Assembly (NCBI GenBank): GCA_030550175.1
Contig: JAUQPW010000020.1
Coordinates: 1 to 57,432 of the forward strand
Direction of reading: 5' to 3'
Source: a bacterium
Lineage (GTDB): Bacteria; Moduliflexota; Moduliflexia; Moduliflexales; JAUQPW01
DNA length: 57,432 bases
Positions 35,540 to 43,299 of the stretch are shown one piece after another. Position 1 is the stretch's first letter. Each line of letters opens with the position of its first letter. The position numbers were made by a program, and so were the translations under genes. A model generated the notes under the pieces. It was not told the DNA's origin, did no database searches, and saw only the letters and a program-made list of their open reading frames with translations.

Positions 35540-36571
35540 GTGAATAACATCTGGCTTCATCGATTTGCGGTTTTAACGGCGGGAGCCACTTTTATATTGA
35601 TCTTTGTAGGAGGCCTGGTTACGAGCACAGGTTCGGGTCTGGCAGTTCCAGACTGGCCTCTCTCCTTTGGACAGTTCTTTCCTCCCATGGAAGGCGGCGT
35701 GTTATTTGAACACGGTCATCGTATGGCAGCTACCCTGGTTGGATTTCTTATGACACTATTAGCCATCTGGATTTACTGGCAAGAACCCAGAAGATGGGTT
35801 CGACGACTTGGACTTATCGCTCTGCTGGCCATTATCCTGCAAGGGCTTCTAGGCGGTATTACCGTTCTCCTCAAGCTACCTACTTCGGTCTCTGTGGCCC
35901 ATGCCTGTCTCGCACAGGCTTTTTTCTGTTTAACGATAGCACTGGCTGTTTTTACAAATCCAAATTGGGAAAAGGAAAGTAAAAAAGTAGGGAAGTATGG
36001 GAGTACCGGAGAAAGAACGGATGGGAGTGTGGTACGGGAGTGTGGAAGTGAAGACTGGCCCACACCCCCACACTCCCACACCCCCACACTCTCCCTAACC
36101 CGATTAGGTGCTTTGACAACAGCCGTTATTTATGTCCAACTCATTTTAGGTGCTATTATGCGCCATATGGGTGCCGGCCTTGCGATTCCGGATTTTCCGC
36201 TGGCCTTTGGTCGGCTCGTACCTCCTTTGGAGTCTTCGGCGGTTCTGATCCACTATCTACATCGGTTGGGGGCTCTGCTGGTTACGCTCTGTATTAGCTG
36301 GACCGTAATCCATATTATTCGGCAGCATCGCCAGGAATCTTCCTTACTTCGTCCAGGATTACTGTTGATAGGGCTTTTGATTTTACAAATTACGCTGGGA
36401 GCTTTTACAATCTGGACACTTAAGGCGGTGTTTCCTACAACCCTGCATGTGACGGTAGGTGCGGCCATTCTAGCAACCAGCCTGATTTTAACACTTCGAT
36501 CTTATCAGGTATCCAAGGAGCTAAAACCTGGAGCGGATCGGGGACTTACTTCTGGGGAGGTATTGGCCTGA
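35540..36571 (+). CDS. ctaA: Haem A synthase CtaA with an in-frame repeat insertion
   Basis: 343 residues, eight membrane helices in two halves. Conserved His pairs: HGHRMA (His58, His60) with His121 in the first half, and HYLHRLG (His238, His241) with His303 in the second; DWPLSFGQFFPP and DFPLAFGRLVPP mark the two halves. It oxidises haem O to haem A. Residues about 149-185, in the loop between helices 4 and 5, are encoded by a GGGAGTATGG-type repeat (35985-36092), making this loop some 30 residues longer than usual without breaking the frame. The start is GTG at 35540. It overlaps ctaB by one base (TGATG). Confidence 0.94.
   Translation: MNNIWLHRFAVLTAGATFILIFVGGLVTSTGSGLAVPDWPLSFGQFFPPMEGGVLFEHGHRMAATLVGFLMTLLAIWIYWQEPRRWVRRLGLIALLAIILQGLLGGITVLLKLPTSVSVAHACLAQAFFCLTIALAVFTNPNWEKESKKVGKYGSTGERTDGSVVRECGSEDWPTPPHSHTPTLSLTRLGALTTAVIYVQLILGAIMRHMGAGLAIPDFPLAFGRLVPPLESSAVLIHYLHRLGALLVTLCISWTVIHIIRQHRQESSLLRPGLLLIGLLILQITLGAFTIWTLKAVFPTTLHVTVGAAILATSLILTLRSYQVSKELKPGADRGLTSGEVLA
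35985..36092. repeat. GGGAGTATGG-type repeat, copy 3, inside ctaA
   Basis: AAGTAGGGAAGTATGGGAGTA and GGGAGTGTGGTACGGGAGTGTGG words are followed by CCCACACCCCCACACTCCC, the complementary strand word. The total length of coding insert stays a multiple of three and carries no stop in the ctaA frame, although the same words elsewhere contain stops. Confidence 0.85.
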
Positions 36572-37473
36572 TGCTACAAACGGAAATGAGGGATGCGGAG
36601 CTGATCCGTAGGTGGAAACGAATGGTAGATTTCCTGGAACTTACGAAACCTCGGGTGGTCTTAATGATTTTGATAACTACTTGCGTAGGTTTCTATATAG
36701 GATCTAAAGAGAGCGTGGATGGAATCGCTTTACTTTATACGCTGATGGGAACTACCCTTGCAGCCGGAGGTACCCTTGCCCTGAATCAGTATATGGAACG
36801 TGAGGCCGATGCCTGTATGAAGCGTACACGCCTTAGACCACTACCAGATGGCCGAATTCAACCGGTTGAGGCCTTAGCTTTCGGAGTAGCTATCACGCTG
36901 GGTGGGCTTTTTTACCTGGCTCTTTTCACAAACCTGTTAAGTGCGCTGATTACTGCGATTATCGTGTTCAGCTATCTTTTTCTTTATACTCCCTTGAAAA
37001 AGAAAACCTCACTTTGTAGTATCGTAGGGGCAGTTCCCGGTGCCTTACCACCTGTGGTAGGATGGACGGCCGCCCGAGGTGAGTTGGGTGTAGGAGCCTG
37101 GATCCTATTTGCTATTCTGTTTCTATGGCAGATTCCACACTCCCTGGCGATTGCCTGGCTGTATCGTGAAGATTATACCCGAGCGGGGATGAAACTACTC
37201 CCTGTGATTAATCCGGATGGCAAGAGCACAGGATATCAGATTATAAACCATTGCCTGGCCCTGCTAACAATAAGTCTTTTGCCGACTCTCATTGGACTTG
37301 CTGGATCACTTTATTTTTTCTCGGCCCTTGTGCTGGGAATTCTATTCCTGGGCTATGGCCTGGATCTTGCGGTTTCTCGCTCATTAGAGGCCGCACGGCG
37401 CCTGTTGCTTGCGTCTGTTGTCTATCTCCCGTTACAACTCGGAATCCTGGCCCTGGATAAAAAATGGTTTTAA
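36571..37473 (+). CDS. ctaB: Protohaem IX farnesyltransferase (haem O synthase)
   Basis: 300 residues, a UbiA-family prenyltransferase with about nine membrane helices. The first Asp-rich substrate motif is NQYMEREADACMKRT (72-86) and the second follows after LAIAWLYREDYTRAGMKLLP. It farnesylates haem B to haem O, the substrate for CtaA. GGGGAGG lies 10 bases before the ATG, inside the end of ctaA. The last bases overlap the small ORF at 37464. Confidence 0.96.
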   Translation: MLQTEMRDAELIRRWKRMVDFLELTKPRVVLMILITTCVGFYIGSKESVDGIALLYTLMGTTLAAGGTLALNQYMEREADACMKRTRLRPLPDGRIQPVEALAFGVAITLGGLFYLALFTNLLSALITAIIVFSYLFLYTPLKKKTSLCSIVGAVPGALPPVVGWTAARGELGVGAWILFAILFLWQIPHSLAIAWLYREDYTRAGMKLLPVINPDGKSTGYQIINHCLALLTISLLPTLIGLAGSLYFFSALVLGILFLGYGLDLAVSRSLEAARRLLLASVVYLPLQLGILALDKKWF

Positions 37474-37583
37474 CAAACGAGGAACAAAGAACAGCAGATA
37501 AAAATCGTCGAGTAGCCGCTATATTGATGGCGATTATAGTTCTACTTGTTATCATCGCCATCGCTGTTGCTATTGTGAAGTAA
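37464..37583 (+). CDS. 39-residue single-helix membrane protein in the oxidase operon
   Basis: ATG at 37464, stop at 37581-37583. The N-terminus is charged (VLTNEEQRTADKNRR), then one membrane helix VAAILMAIIVLLVIIAIAVA ends in IVK. It overlaps the end of ctaB by 10 bases, indicating translational coupling. Size, position and the EEQR...NRR start resemble the very short oxidase assembly or accessory proteins seen in other cox operons, but I cannot assign a named family. It is too short to be found by common gene callers. The open frame could be chance, but the clean helix and coupling argue for a real gene. Confidence 0.6.
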   Translation: MVLTNEEQRTADKNRRVAAILMAIIVLLVIIAIAVAIVK

Positions 37584-37621
37584 AGTCGGTTACCATGTTT
37601 TTACATTTTTGTAAGTTATCG

Positions 37622-37734
37622 AAAGGACCTCTTTTGAGACGCGGGGACATAGGGACGCGGGGACACGGAGACTTGGGGATGCGGGGAAATATCTCCGTGT
37701 CTCCGTGTCCCCGCGTCTCAAAAGAGGTCCTTTT
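37622..37734. repeat. Large perfect inverted repeat, GGGGACACGGAGAC-type
   Basis: A 28-bp arm at 37622-37649 (AAAGGACCTCTTTTGAGACG followed by CGGGGACA) is matched exactly by 37707-37734. The interior repeats GACGCGGGGACACGGAGAC and its complement GTCTCCGTGTCCCCGCGTC, so several alternative pairings exist. It ends 15 bases before ctaE. Confidence 0.9.
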
Positions 37735-37749
37735 AAAAGCTGTTAGAAA

Positions 37750-38451
37750 ATGCCCAAAGAAACTTTAGACTCTGTAATAGACTCCATTGAGGTCGAAAGT
37801 ATCGGAGAGGGCCCACCTCCGCCTATCCCCGAACCTCCTTTTGGTCCGGACGATGACGATGACGGAGATTTCATGGATTCTCAGATGAACAATGCCTATG
37901 TGGGTATGGTGCTATTTATAGGGGCTGAGGTCATGTTGTTTGCCGGACTCATCGGAGCTTTTCTTCTCTTCCGCTTCGGAAGTGCGGTCTGGCCGCCACC
38001 TTTTCAACCTCGATTACCTGTTTTTGTAACTGGAATTAACACGGCCATTTTACTTTTGAGTGGCTATACCATGCACCAGGCCCTTCGGGCTATTCAAAGC
38101 AGAAATTATCAACAATTGGCCAATAAACTTTTGATCACGGCTTGCCTTGGATTGACCTTTTTAGTCATTCAAGGATATGAGTGGGTCCGACTCATCCGAT
38201 TTGGTCTTACGCCTTCATCGGGCGTATATGGATCTACTTTTTATGTATTGATCGGTACCCATGGTACCCACGTACTGGGAGCTGTAATTTGGTTGTTGAT
38301 CTTGCTCTTCAGAGTAAGAAGGAGAACCAACTCCCCGGATCGCCTTTATTTTATGACCAGGCATTACATCGGTGTGAAGATCTGTGGAATGTATTGGTAT
38401 TTTGTAGTTGCCCTCTGGCCGGTTCTCTACACACTGGTGTATTTAAGCTGA
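37750..38451 (+). CDS. ctaE: Cytochrome c oxidase subunit III (first copy)
   Basis: 233 residues. An unusual acidic, proline-rich N-terminal tail of about 45 residues (PPPPIPEPPFGPDDDDDGDF) precedes five membrane helices. The subunit III blocks are GAEVMLFAGLIGAFLLFR, YEWVRLI, FYVLIGTHGTHVLGAVIWL and a final ICGMYWYFVVALWPVLY. Subunit III stabilises proton pumping. A second, diverged copy lies at 38839. The Asp-rich tail is not usual for the family and would sit in the cytoplasm or periplasm depending on topology. Confidence 0.92.
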   Translation: MPKETLDSVIDSIEVESIGEGPPPPIPEPPFGPDDDDDGDFMDSQMNNAYVGMVLFIGAEVMLFAGLIGAFLLFRFGSAVWPPPFQPRLPVFVTGINTAILLLSGYTMHQALRAIQSRNYQQLANKLLITACLGLTFLVIQGYEWVRLIRFGLTPSSGVYGSTFYVLIGTHGTHVLGAVIWLLILLFRVRRRTNSPDRLYFMTRHYIGVKICGMYWYFVVALWPVLYTLVYLS

Positions 38452-38461
38452 TTAAGAACAC

Positions 38462-38541
38462 AAAACGTGAAACGTAATCCATAAAAACGCAAGAGGTAAA
38501 ATATAAACCAAAAGTACTTTACGTTTTACGTTTTGCGTTTT
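38462..38541. repeat. Inverted repeat, AAACGTAAAACG-type
   Basis: AAAACGTGAAACGTAA (38462-38477) pairs with TTACGTTTTGCGTTTT (38526-38541) over 16 positions with two transition mismatches. It spans the gap between ctaE and the CxxC gene. Confidence 0.75.
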
Positions 38542-38553
38542 ATTCAGATAAAA

Positions 38554-38835
38554 ATGCTTTACTCTTTAATAAACCGATTGGTATTACCTGTTTTAGGAGT
38601 TGCAATGACGATGCTCGCTCCCGGGATTGCCCAGGCCTGTGCAGTCTGTATGGATGCATCTGATGATCCTATAAGCCAGGGCCTTCGGTGGAGTCTTGGA
38701 TTCATGATAACAATGCCCTTCACGGTTGCGGGAACTATTGCAGGGATATTGCTTTACTCCAGACGTCGGCGTGTACGGACCCGACTAGATAAGAACGTCC
38801 GTGTAACGCCCGGCCTGGACAGAAAAGGAGAATAG
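38554..38835 (+). CDS. Small CxxC membrane protein of the oxidase operon
   Basis: 93 residues: a signal-like N-terminus (LINRLVLPVLGVAMTMLAPG), a cleavage-type AQA, then CAVCMDASDDPISQGLRW with Cys29 and Cys32, one membrane helix (about 44-70) and a basic tail of Arg-rich residues. Similar CxVC small proteins accompany oxidase genes in several phyla, but I know of no assigned function. The CxxC on the periplasmic side would suit copper or thiol transfer to CuA. The ATG at 38554 is chosen over an upstream TTG. It ends 3 bases before the next gene. Confidence 0.75.
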   Translation: MLYSLINRLVLPVLGVAMTMLAPGIAQACAVCMDASDDPISQGLRWSLGFMITMPFTVAGTIAGILLYSRRRRVRTRLDKNVRVTPGLDRKGE

Positions 38836-38838
38836 AAA

Positions 38839-39471
38839 TTGAACGAAGCTACTCTTACACATGCGCATGTAGGTGTCGAACCAGCAGAATCACCTCTTAC
38901 ACCTGAAAGTTGGGGTAAACTGGGGATGTGGATATTCCTTGCTGGAGATGCAATGTCTTTTGGAACCCTACTGGCCGGTTATGGGGCTATACGGGCGGGA
39001 AGTGCAGATTGGCCTGTTCCCTCTCAGGTACTGGGGATTCAGTTAACAGCCCTCATGACCTTCCTGCTGATCTGTAGTAGCGTAACCATGGTAAAAGCCC
39101 TATCCGCAAGCAAAAGGGGTGACCGAAAAGCATTTACAAAATTTATCTTGATGACCATAGCAGGTGGAACCCTTTTCCTGGGAATGCAGGCGTATGAATG
39201 GACCCATTTGATCTATGGAAAACATGTAACTTTTACCAGTAATCCTTATGGAGCCTGGCTTTTTGGTACCACTTTCTTCGCCATCACAGGATTCCATGGC
39301 GCTCACGTTACAGGAGGAGTTCTGTATCTTTCCGTGGTCTTACTCTTAGGACTCATTGCCGGGAAATTCTCACAAAAGAATTTCCCCAATATTGTCGAAA
39401 TAGCTGCTTTGTACTGGCACTTTGTAGATCTTGTCTGGATTTTGGTATTTACGTTTGTTTATCTGATCTAA
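38839..39471 (+). CDS. Cytochrome c oxidase subunit III (second copy, haem-copper oxidase subunit III-like)
   Basis: 210 residues with five to six membrane helices: KLGMWIFLAGDAMSFGTLLAG at the N-terminus, MQAYEWTHLIYG, FFAITGFHGAHVTGGVLYL with the conserved FHxxHV motif, and a final ALYWHFVDLVWILVFTFVYL. It belongs to the same family as the first copy but is clearly diverged, closer to short quinol- or caa3-type subunit III. The start is TTG at 38839 with AGGAGAATAG upstream. It may replace or add to ctaE. Confidence 0.9.
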   Translation: MNEATLTHAHVGVEPAESPLTPESWGKLGMWIFLAGDAMSFGTLLAGYGAIRAGSADWPVPSQVLGIQLTALMTFLLICSSVTMVKALSASKRGDRKAFTKFILMTIAGGTLFLGMQAYEWTHLIYGKHVTFTSNPYGAWLFGTTFFAITGFHGAHVTGGVLYLSVVLLLGLIAGKFSQKNFPNIVEIAALYWHFVDLVWILVFTFVYLI

Positions 39472-39489
39472 GGAAAGGGGAGAAAAAAG

Positions 39490-39816
39490 ATGGAAAATGT
39501 CCATAAAGAACCTAACTACATGGCTGTGTTTTATTGGCTGGGAGTCCTGACCATCGCCGAACTTGTTGTAATTTATTTACCCATTAGCAAATTAGTCATA
39601 GGCGCCCTCCTTATCCTGCTAGCCCTGAGCAAAGCCTCGCTGGTTGCCTTATACTATATGCACCTTAAGTTTGAAAAACGCACCCTGGGAATCATTGCGC
39701 TCACGCCCCTAATTATCTGTTCCTTGCTGGTATTCTCTCTTCTTCCAGACCTGACTGCTGTTCATCATAGAACACGAGCCGCAGCACCGCAAGCAGTACC
39801 TGCTGAACATAAGTAA
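39490..39816 (+). CDS. ctaF: Cytochrome c oxidase subunit IV (bacterial caa3-type)
   Basis: 108 residues with three membrane helices and the family block LSKASLVALYYMHLKFEKR. It stabilises the oxidase complex. GGAAAGGGGAG precedes the ATG, 18 bases after the second subunit III gene. The C-terminal tail is Ala/Pro-rich. A compact hairpin follows at 39831. Confidence 0.92.
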   Translation: MENVHKEPNYMAVFYWLGVLTIAELVVIYLPISKLVIGALLILLALSKASLVALYYMHLKFEKRTLGIIALTPLIICSLLVFSLLPDLTAVHHRTRAAAPQAVPAEHK

Positions 39817-39830
39817 TCCTGAAAGGCTAT

Positions 39831-39855
39831 AAGGGCGATCTCTCCGATCGCCCTT
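39831..39855. repeat. Perfect hairpin after ctaF
   Basis: AAGGGCGATC (39831-39840) and GATCGCCCTT (39846-39855) form a 10-bp stem with a 5-base loop. No T-tract follows, so it may be an attenuator or mRNA-end stabiliser between ctaF and the DUF420 gene and not a terminator. The following 39856-40082 region also holds CTTTTCAATTTGAAAAG, a palindrome near 39893. Confidence 0.7.
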
Positions 39856-40082
39856 CCTGGCCGGTAATAAAGTAGATCTGTTCTCCGAGACCTTTTCAAT
39901 TTGAAAAGGAGACAGTGAGCCGTCATGACCGATAAGGTAGGGACAAAGTAATCTGTTGAAGCAAGGAGATGGCTTCGTCGCTAAGTTTAGCCTGAGTCCG
40001 GTCATGAAGGGTTTCCCGTAAGGATAGCTTTGGTTCCTTATCAGTTAGAAAAGGTATAACTCTCAGATTATTTTTAATAATC

Positions 40083-40499
40083 GTGATTTTGATCTCCGAC
40101 TTACCAACCATTAATGCCATTCTAAATGGAATCAGTGCCCTCTTTTTGATAGCCGGATTTTTTTTTATCAAACAAAAAAATGTTACCGCTCATAAGACCT
40201 GCATGTTAATGGCCTTTATGACATCGATTTTGTTCCTTATTTCTTACCTGACCTATCATTATCACGTGGGTTCGGTACGTTTTACCGGACAGGGTTGGAT
40301 TCGACCTGTCTATTTTACAATTCTTATTTCCCACACCACACTGGCTGCCGGGATTGTTCCTCTGGCTTTGATAACCCTTTATCGAGCATGGAAAGAGCAG
40401 TTTATTAAGCATAGGAAGATTGCCAGGTGGACACTTCCTATTTGGCTCTATGTTTCGGTAACCGGAGTTATAGTATATTGGATGCTGTATAAACTTTAA
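40083..40499 (+). CDS. ctaM: DUF420 protein, CtaM-like oxidase maturation factor
   Basis: 138 residues with four membrane helices and conserved His residues typical of DUF420: TAHKTCML, YLTYHYHVGSVRF, ILISHTTLAAG and KHRKIARWTLPIWLYVSVTGV. DUF420 proteins (CtaM in Staphylococcus, YozB in Bacillus) are needed for maturation of haem A oxidases. Its place after ctaF fits this. The start is a GTG at 40083 with no ribosome site, so the true start is uncertain. It is 266 bases from ctaF, so it may be a separate transcript. Confidence 0.85.
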   Translation: MILISDLPTINAILNGISALFLIAGFFFIKQKNVTAHKTCMLMAFMTSILFLISYLTYHYHVGSVRFTGQGWIRPVYFTILISHTTLAAGIVPLALITLYRAWKEQFIKHRKIARWTLPIWLYVSVTGVIVYWMLYKL

Positions 40500-40548
40500 G
40501 CCAATGGAGCTAATTTGACCGTGAAGTGGCGTAATAAGGAGGGTTCCC

Positions 40549-40581
40549 AGACCACCTTGAAACCTTTGAGTTGGTCTTTTT
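40549..40581 (+). terminator. Possible terminator after ctaM
   Basis: AGACCA and TGGTCT form a short stem with a long loop, followed directly by a T5 run at 40577-40581. The stem is weak, so confidence is low. Confidence 0.4.
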
Positions 40582-40739
40582 CCCGATTAACGTGTTCAAA
40601 GCATTTGATGATATAATCCCCTTAAAGCTTGTTTAGTTAAACAAAATCCAAACCGGCTGAAGAGTTTTACTTAAACCATACCGTATCGTGGAAATAGGGA
40701 TTGTCAAGGAATAAAAGCGAGGAAGTAAGAAAAAGCAAA

Positions 40740-40761
40740 GGGGCACGTTGTAACGTGCCCC
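40740..40761. repeat. Perfect hairpin GGGGCACGTT-GT-AACGTGCCCC
   Basis: A 10-bp stem with a 2-base loop, in the gap between convergent genes. It resembles the short GGGGCAC..GTGCCCC palindromes that are dispersed in many bacterial intergenic regions. Confidence 0.8.
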
Positions 40762-40821
40762 TACTCTCCCATGATCCGGGCCACCGAATTTAGGGTTTGT
40801 GACCCCTGGTATTAAATATCG

Positions 40822-42360
40822 CTATGGTTTATACATTCCTGTTTGTTGGAATGCATGGGCAGCTCGAAGAACCACATCGTCTTCAAAATGACGCCCGATA
40901 AGCATCATACCTATAGGAAGTCCATTGGATTTAGCACAGGGTACATTCATCGCAGGATGGCCGGTAACATCAAAGGGGCAGGTATTCTGGATCATTCCCA
41001 GGGCGGTTTTAAAATACTCCTCGGTGGTTGGATTCTCGATGAGAGGCATGGCCTTCATGGGAAGGGTTGGCATAACCAACAAATCAACCTTTTTTAAGGC
41101 ATCGTCATAGGCGGCCCTTAACACTCTACCCAGGTTTTGGGCCTTACCATAATAACGACCAAAATATTTGTTGGCCATATACTGTCCCATTAAGATCACC
41201 ATCTTGGTGGTATCGGAAAATTGATCGGCCAATGCCCGCCGACCCCTTCCATAGTAATCCACCAGAGAAGTTGTATAGTAGCCTTTCCAATTGAGTCCCA
41301 TACCATCCGTACGAACCATCTGGAGTGTTGCTCCTTCGATGGCAATGGGGTTCCAGATATGGATGCCATCTCGATGCAAAGGAATGGAGATTTCTTCAAC
41401 ATGGGCTCCAAGCTTACTCAACGAAAAAGCCGCTTCCTTCACCGCCCGATCCACGTCTTCTTCCGAAGCACCAGGCCATCTAAAGCCTTCCTGAACAATC
41501 CCGATCCTGAGATCTTTGACATTGCCGGTCAAGGCCTGAGTATAGGGCTTGGTCTCGATTTTCCCTCTCTGACGTGGATCCAGAGGATCTTCTCCTGCAA
41601 TAACTTCCAATAAAAGGGCTACATTTTCCACGGTCATGGCAATGGGACCCGTATGATCCAGGGTCTGCTCGATGGGAAAAATACCGGTATAAGGAACCAG
41701 CCCATATGTTGGCTTCAAACCGTAGGTCCCACACCAACAACTGGGTATACGAATGGAACCTCCCTGGTCCCCCCCTATCGCCATATCACAATCTCCATGG
41801 GCAACCAAAGCCGCACTCCCACTAGAGGAGCCACCGGCGGAGTACGTGGGATTATGGGGATTACGGACAGGACCGGTAGCCGAAGTATGCGAACCCCCCG
41901 AAAAGCATAGATCCTCACAAACGGCCTTCCCAATAATCTCACCCCCGGCATCGAGTATGCGAGTTACAATGGTGGCATCCACATCAGGAACATAACCTTC
42001 TAAGATTGCAGATCCATTCATCATGGGGATACCGGCTACACAGACGTTGTCTTTGATGGCAATCTTCTTACCAACCAACTTCCCTGTATCGGCTCCCTTA
42101 ATCGAACATCGCCAGTACCAGGCATTTAAGGGATTTTCCTGCGGTGAGGGCCTATATCCCGGATTACGATCGTACTTAACCGGAAGCTTCGGCTCGGTCA
42201 TCTCGGCAATCCTTCTATATGAAGCAAGGGACCCTTCGATAAGTGTTTGAAAAACCTTTAAGTCCTCTTGACTGAGATTCATATGATATTCTTTGGCAAT
42301 AGCACTCAGCTCCTCAAGGGTTGGGGGAGTAATTCCCCGGGTATTGTTTCCAACGGTCAT
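40822..42360 (-). CDS. Amidase-signature-family amidase
   Basis: 512 residues with the amidase signature: catalytic Lys in KKIAIKDNVCVAG, GGSSSGSAALVAHGDCDMAI with the cis-Ser, and IGGDQGGSIRIPSCWCG carrying the Ser nucleophile. It hydrolyses an amide in the cytosol; the substrate is unknown. It is a free-standing enzyme and not GatA, because gatB and gatC are absent and the C-terminal part is different. The ATG at 42360 is chosen because AGGAGGTG lies 6 bases upstream; the frame extends to 42390. Confidence 0.9.
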   Translation of the reverse strand: MTVGNNTRGITPPTLEELSAIAKEYHMNLSQEDLKVFQTLIEGSLASYRRIAEMTEPKLPVKYDRNPGYRPSPQENPLNAWYWRCSIKGADTGKLVGKKIAIKDNVCVAGIPMMNGSAILEGYVPDVDATIVTRILDAGGEIIGKAVCEDLCFSGGSHTSATGPVRNPHNPTYSAGGSSSGSAALVAHGDCDMAIGGDQGGSIRIPSCWCGTYGLKPTYGLVPYTGIFPIEQTLDHTGPIAMTVENVALLLEVIAGEDPLDPRQRGKIETKPYTQALTGNVKDLRIGIVQEGFRWPGASEEDVDRAVKEAAFSLSKLGAHVEEISIPLHRDGIHIWNPIAIEGATLQMVRTDGMGLNWKGYYTTSLVDYYGRGRRALADQFSDTTKMVILMGQYMANKYFGRYYGKAQNLGRVLRAAYDDALKKVDLLVMPTLPMKAMPLIENPTTEEYFKTALGMIQNTCPFDVTGHPAMNVPCAKSNGLPIGMMLIGRHFEDDVVLRAAHAFQQTGMYKP

Positions 42361-42735
42361 AAAACACCTCCTGATCCTTGAATGAAACAATATTTACCTT
42401 TCTAAGGTCTAATACCGGACTACTCCAGGCTTAATAAATGAGATCAGGGAGATTCTAACTTTTTTAAGTAAAAAGTCAATAAATAAAAGACGAAATATGG
42501 CGAATGGGGGAGGGAGATATAACTACGCGCCACTCGCTACTTGCCACCCCCTATTCTCCTTATATGCAAAAAAGAGTTGACAGTTCCATAGGGGACAGGA
42601 TAGTAATGATCAAAAAAATAGAAATAATAAAAAATGTTTGCATAGGGTTCCATGGGAGAAATTTTAAGATTTTTACAGCGCGATCCAGCTGAAGAAATTT
42701 TTCTATGACCCTATACCTGAAAGGAGTACCAGATC
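42361..42735. other. Divergent intergenic region with low-complexity repeat and promoter candidate
   Basis: 375 bases. GGCGAATGGGGGAGGG near 42500 and CCACCCCCTATTC near 42545 form an imperfect inverted repeat with CGCTACTTGCC-like words. TTGACA (42577-42582), 18 bases, TAGTAA (42601-42606) may be the promoter of the exported-protein gene. A 62-codon frame at 42504-42692 is mostly repeat and not supported. Confidence 0.45.
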
Positions 42736-43299
42736 ATGGCGAAAATAATCCTTCTCCCCGTTCACGGGGAGGGAAGAATGGGCGTGGTCGTTCTCACCCT
42801 TATAATCCTTTTAAGCACATACCGTTCTATCTCTGCTCAATCCTTACCTATTCCTCAGATACAACCCTGTAAAAATCAAGCGGTGCAGGGAAAAGCCATA
42901 GGGAGTATTGCAAGTAGAAAAGATGAAAACCATTCGGGGGAATTTACCGTCACCGTAGAAGTAAAGTGCCATCAAGGCCAAATACAGAATTTTCCTTATC
43001 ACCTGGAAATAGATGCTTATACACTGAAGGATACCCAAGTCCAGCATAGAATCGCCGTTGATCGCTTTGATCAGTTGACTTCACTGGGAAAAGCCGTAAC
43101 ACCGACTATCTTTCTTACCGGAACCTGCACGGTGGATCAGGAGGAAATTCCCGGTTGTCGGTTCTGGCTGATGCTTGTAGACAATAGGGAAGAATCTGAT
43201 ATAATCAGTTTTCTAGTGGTGGATGGAGCCGGAAAGCGAATAGCCTATGGCACCGGGGCCCTTAAAGCCGGGGATATAGGGATTCAGGAGAATGAATAA
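42736..43299 (+). CDS. Exported protein of unknown function
   Basis: 187 residues that I do not recognise. A hydrophobic signal peptide (VVVLTLIILLSTYRSISAQS) is followed by a mature domain of about 150 residues, mostly beta-type, with four cysteines (PCKNQ, VKCHQG, TGTCTVD and PGCRFWLML) that could form two disulfides in the periplasm. The first 14 residues (LLPVHGEG region) are encoded by CCCTTCTCCCC-type repeat DNA. An internal ATG at 42778, after GGGAGGG, gives a cleaner signal peptide and may be the real start. It stands alone between divergent and distant genes. Confidence 0.7.
   Translation: MAKIILLPVHGEGRMGVVVLTLIILLSTYRSISAQSLPIPQIQPCKNQAVQGKAIGSIASRKDENHSGEFTVTVEVKCHQGQIQNFPYHLEIDAYTLKDTQVQHRIAVDRFDQLTSLGKAVTPTIFLTGTCTVDQEEIPGCRFWLMLVDNREESDIISFLVVDGAGKRIAYGTGALKAGDIGIQENE

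Larger units (their letters stand above)
40500..40821. other. Convergent intergenic region between ctaM and the amidase
   Basis: 322 bases with two hairpins and no gene. AGACCA (40549-40554) with TGGTCT (40572-40577) followed by TTTTT is a possible terminator for the oxidase operon. GGGGCACGTT-GT-AACGTGCCCC at 40740-40761 is a perfect 10-bp hairpin. Confidence 0.5.

Noticed and set aside
40822..42360. GatA subunit of the amidotransferase
   Set aside because: No gatB or gatC nearby and the sequence fits free-standing amidases better.
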